16,227 bases of DNA from Candidatus Omnitrophota bacterium (GTDB taxonomy: Bacteria > Omnitrophota > Gorgyraeia > Aquiviventales > Aquiviventaceae). Within the stretch, counting starts at the first letter, position 1. Each line of letters begins with the position of its first letter. The translations under genes were made by a program, and so were the position numbers. Below are positions 14,475 to 16,227 of this stretch, piece by piece. The stretch covers positions 1 to 16,227 of the forward strand of contig JACPSQ010000066.1 of assembly GCA_016193195.1 (NCBI GenBank). Reading direction: 5' to 3'. The notes under the pieces are model-generated. The model did no database searches. It was given only the letters and a program-made list of their open reading frames with translations, and was not told where the DNA came from.

Positions 14475-14488
14475 ATGATCTCTATCAT
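14475..14488. promoter_or_regulatory. FNR-like box upstream of the XRE gene
   Basis: ATGAT CTCT ATCAT contains TGAT-N4-ATCA, the central ten positions of the FNR consensus TTGAT-N4-ATCAA; only the outermost bases differ. It lies 33 bases before the XRE start codon and three bases from the 28-bp palindrome. It could also be a chance dyad in a palindrome-rich stretch. Confidence 0.35.
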
Positions 14489-14520
14489 ACACGCCCGCGC
14501 CTGCGCAGGCGCGGTCGTGT
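14489..14520. repeat. 32-bp GC-rich near-perfect palindrome
   Basis: Arms ACACG, C, CCGCGCCTGC and GCAGGCGCGG, T, CGTGT match with a single mismatch (14494/14515) and no spacer. It abuts the FNR-like box. There is no T-run next to it, so it is not a typical intrinsic terminator for the upstream cupredoxin gene. The remaining 14521-14656 shows no gene, promoter or clear repeat. Confidence 0.6.
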
Positions 14521-14656
14521 CTCATCGTGGGCGGCGGAGATCGTTGGAACGGCACCAGGCAGGTGAGCCACCACGAGCCCGACCACCCGAAGCGGGGGAG
14601 ATACGTGGCGGACGGTTCTTGCTGGGGAATGAGGCGGCCGGCGAGCGCCACGGGGT

Positions 14657-15256
14657 TTACTTCAACTTCACATTGACCTCGACGGTGCTCTCGCCTTCAA
14701 CGGTCACTGCCGTGGCGACAGGTTTGAGCTTCTCGTGCCAGGTGTTCAAGGTGTAGGTGCCAGGTGGGACGTCGGCGATCGTGTAGTGTCCGTCTTCGGC
14801 CGTGACGGCTGCGTAGGGGGTCTCCAGCACCAGGATGTAGGCGGACATCTCCGGGTGGATGTCGCACAGCACGGCGACTTCGCCGGGCTCCTGGAAGCGT
14901 TTTGTGATGGGTTTGGCCCCGGCCGGCGTGGCCAGATTGAACAGCGATCGGCGCCCCTGGTAGAGATGCACGTTATGCAGGATGCCGTCGCTGTTGGAGA
15001 AGCTCACGCTGCCGCCTTTCAGGATCGGCAGGACATGCGGGATGAACTCTTTGTTGACCTGCCGCAGCTCTGCCGGCGTCGCGGGGGCGGGAAACTCGGC
15101 CCCTTCAATCCGATCGATGTACACGACCACATCGCGCGCGTCCTGGACGCCGGATGCGGTCACTTTGCCGGTGATCGTTCCAGCGTGCGTTTCCACCGCA
15201 GCGCTGAGCGTCGACAACAGCACTCCGCAGCACATCGCAAGCCAGCGCCTCGTCAT
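14657..15256 (-). CDS. Secreted cupredoxin (plastocyanin-like) with C-terminal beta domain
   Basis: A 199-residue exported blue-copper-type protein. The N-terminus is a signal peptide (MTRRWLAMCCGVLLSTLSAA, probable cut after THA near 25). The copper site reads His94 in SDGILHNVH, then Cys131, His134 and Met137 in CDIHPEM, the full set for a type 1 centre. The tail from about residue 150 (EDGHYTIADVPPGTYTL) resembles a carboxypeptidase-regulatory-like beta fold. The ATG overlaps the upstream stop (TAATG), so it is coupled to the 270-residue neighbour. It could carry electrons in the periplasm, perhaps with the nearby trihaem cytochrome (inference by neighbourhood). The partner is unknown. Confidence 0.87.
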   Translation of the reverse strand: MTRRWLAMCCGVLLSTLSAAVETHAGTITGKVTASGVQDARDVVVYIDRIEGAEFPAPATPAELRQVNKEFIPHVLPILKGGSVSFSNSDGILHNVHLYQGRRSLFNLATPAGAKPITKRFQEPGEVAVLCDIHPEMSAYILVLETPYAAVTAEDGHYTIADVPPGTYTLNTWHEKLKPVATAVTVEGESTVEVNVKLK

Positions 15257-16068
15257 TAAAGGTCCGTATCGCCTTGCCGCGTGATCTCGCCAGATCGAAC
15301 CGTCACGTCGGCCTCGTCGGAAAGCCAGCCCAGCCAGTGGGTGGCGCCCGGTGGGAGCCAGGAGATGTCGTAGTCGCCGATCGGCACGTCCTCGAAGAGG
15401 TAGACGCCGTCTGAGCCGGTGGTGACCTCGACAGTGTTCTGGCCAGAACCTTGTGAGGTCTTTGCGCCAAGGAGTCGCGTCAACTCAGTGGCTGTCCCCT
15501 GAATGGCCGAAAGCTTCACCCGACAGCCCGATTGGGGGCGTCCGTGCTGTAACACTCGACCCGTTACGTTGCCGGTCAGGATCCCCACGGCTGAGTGCTG
15601 ACCCTTGACACCGGTCCCCGCTAAGCCTTCCTCTAAACTGGCGGCCGTGGCGAAGCCGGATGCTTCTTCGCCGGTCGCCGTTGGAGGCGGCGCGATCCGC
15701 TCCTTGGGCAGCGAGATCACCAGGTAATCCCCCTGATCCTCCCAAAGGATCTTCTTCTCTTTCCAGAGCTTGATCTCGGTCGGCGTCTCGCGCTTGATCA
15801 GCTCGACTTCGCCTTTGGGGATCTTCACGATGAAGGCGTCCGGCTGCTCCTCGATGACCTCCACCTCAGTACCCTCCTCGCCCTTGACAGAACCTGTCGA
15901 GGGCGAGCGCTCCACAAGACGGAGCCGATCGGCGTAGCCGGCCACAGGGCTGAGGGTGAGCGCGAACGCCACGGCCGTGGCGAGGCGAGAGAAAACGTCC
16001 CAGGATCTCTTCGGCCAGGAGGTTTCCGCCGAGACCCTGGGACACGTGGGGACTCTTCTGGCGATCAT
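15256..16068 (-). CDS. Secreted protein with carboxypeptidase-regulatory-like domain, unknown function
   Basis: A 270-residue protein, not recognised beyond its parts. A long basic N-region is followed by a signal hydrophobic stretch (LATAVAFALTLSPVAGYA, about residues 29-46). Residues about 50-135 are charged and Glu/Lys-rich (KGEEGTEVEVIEEQ; KIPKGEVELIKRETP), looking like a small beta domain. A low-complexity Ala/Gly linker follows. The last 100 residues (GNVTGRVLQHGRPQSGCRV to DGVYLFEDVPIGDYDISWLP) match the CarboxypepD_reg-like fold. The ATG at 16068 is preferred over a GTG at 16074. It is coupled to the cupredoxin and lies 30 bases after an outer-membrane barrel gene, so it probably belongs to a cell-envelope or periplasmic module. 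Confidence 0.75.
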   Translation of the reverse strand: MIARRVPTCPRVSAETSWPKRSWDVFSRLATAVAFALTLSPVAGYADRLRLVERSPSTGSVKGEEGTEVEVIEEQPDAFIVKIPKGEVELIKRETPTEIKLWKEKKILWEDQGDYLVISLPKERIAPPPTATGEEASGFATAASLEEGLAGTGVKGQHSAVGILTGNVTGRVLQHGRPQSGCRVKLSAIQGTATELTRLLGAKTSQGSGQNTVEVTTGSDGVYLFEDVPIGDYDISWLPPGATHWLGWLSDEADVTVRSGEITRQGDTDL

Positions 16069-16098
16069 GGACACCCGACGTGCAGGATCGTGCGCGCG

Positions 16099-16227
16099 CT
16101 AAAACGCGTACGTCAGATCGGCAAGCAACTGCGAGTTGGCGTCGCTGTCTTCAAGCGTGATGAGTCCTTCCAAGGCCAGTTTGATGTTCGCCCGCGGCCA
16201 CAAAAGCAGGCTGAGCACGAGATTATC
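16099..16227 (-). CDS. Outer-membrane beta-barrel protein, C-terminal fragment
   Basis: Only the last 42 residues are in the window; the gene continues past the right edge. Alternating strands (VLSLLLWPRANIKLALEG and ANSQLLADLTYAF) end in an aromatic Phe, the C-terminal signature read by the BAM complex in outer-membrane barrels. The frame is open to the edge and ends in TAG at 16101-16099. It may be a porin-like partner of the two secreted proteins that follow. The family cannot be named from this fragment. Confidence 0.6.
   Translation of the reverse strand, partial: DNLVLSLLLWPRANIKLALEGLITLEDSDANSQLLADLTYAF

Noticed and set aside
14604..14652. CGTGGCG / CGCCACG inverted repeat just downstream of the cupredoxin stop as a terminator
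   Set aside because: Arms are only 7 bp with about 35 bases between and no T-run; not convincing.
1..16227. CRISPR arrays, tRNA or rRNA genes, insertion sequences, phage genes
   Set aside because: No spaced direct repeats, tRNA cloverleaf-like stretches, transposase frames or terminal inverted repeats were seen on either strand.

Overview
The window is a GC-rich piece of a Gram-negative (diderm) chromosome from a bacterium that respires nitrate. The diderm reading rests on the tail of an outer-membrane beta-barrel protein at the right edge, a TatA protein and multihaem c-type cytochromes. All genes that can be supported lie on the minus strand, so transcription runs from high to low coordinates. 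Nothing identifies the species. The combination of narGHJI, a membrane-anchored trihaem cytochrome and GC-rich codon use would fit uncultured denitrifiers such as Methylomirabilota (NC10) or relatives, but that is only a guess.

Right end (16227 to 14657): the C-terminus of an outer-membrane barrel, a secreted protein with a carboxypeptidase-regulatory-like domain, and a secreted cupredoxin whose start codon overlaps the previous stop. Then comes a small Cro/C1-type regulator (14442-14221) in a stretch unusually rich in perfect palindromes. One 28-bp palindrome ends one base before the regulator's start codon.

Centre (14108 to 3853): a nitrate-respiration operon with the order tatA (50 aa) - trihaem cytochrome c - narG - narH - narJ - narI - narK - TDT/SLAC1-type anion channel. 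The genes overlap or are separated by at most about 30 bases. NarG has no twin-arginine signal, so the nitrate-reducing site should face the cytoplasm. NarK then imports nitrate and exports nitrite, while NarI (four conserved haem ligands) takes electrons from quinol. The trihaem cytochrome in the narC position suggests a second electron route to or from the periplasmic side.

Left end (3754 to 1): a molybdenum-cofactor operon, moaA - moaC - small membrane protein - moaB/mogA - SAM methyltransferase - TauE/SafE exporter (cut by the window edge), coupled by short overlaps throughout. Its leader of about 235 nt carries a Moco-riboswitch-like RNA, a strong intrinsic terminator and an alternative antiterminator pairing. 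A CRP/FNR-type box lies 41.5 bp upstream of the predicted transcription start. The two operons are linked by function: moa makes the pterin part of the bis-MGD cofactor that NarG needs, and both would be wanted under anoxia with nitrate.

Most proposed start codons were moved inward from the longest open frame because good Shine-Dalgarno sequences, stop/start overlaps or cofactor-ligand numbering support the shorter form.
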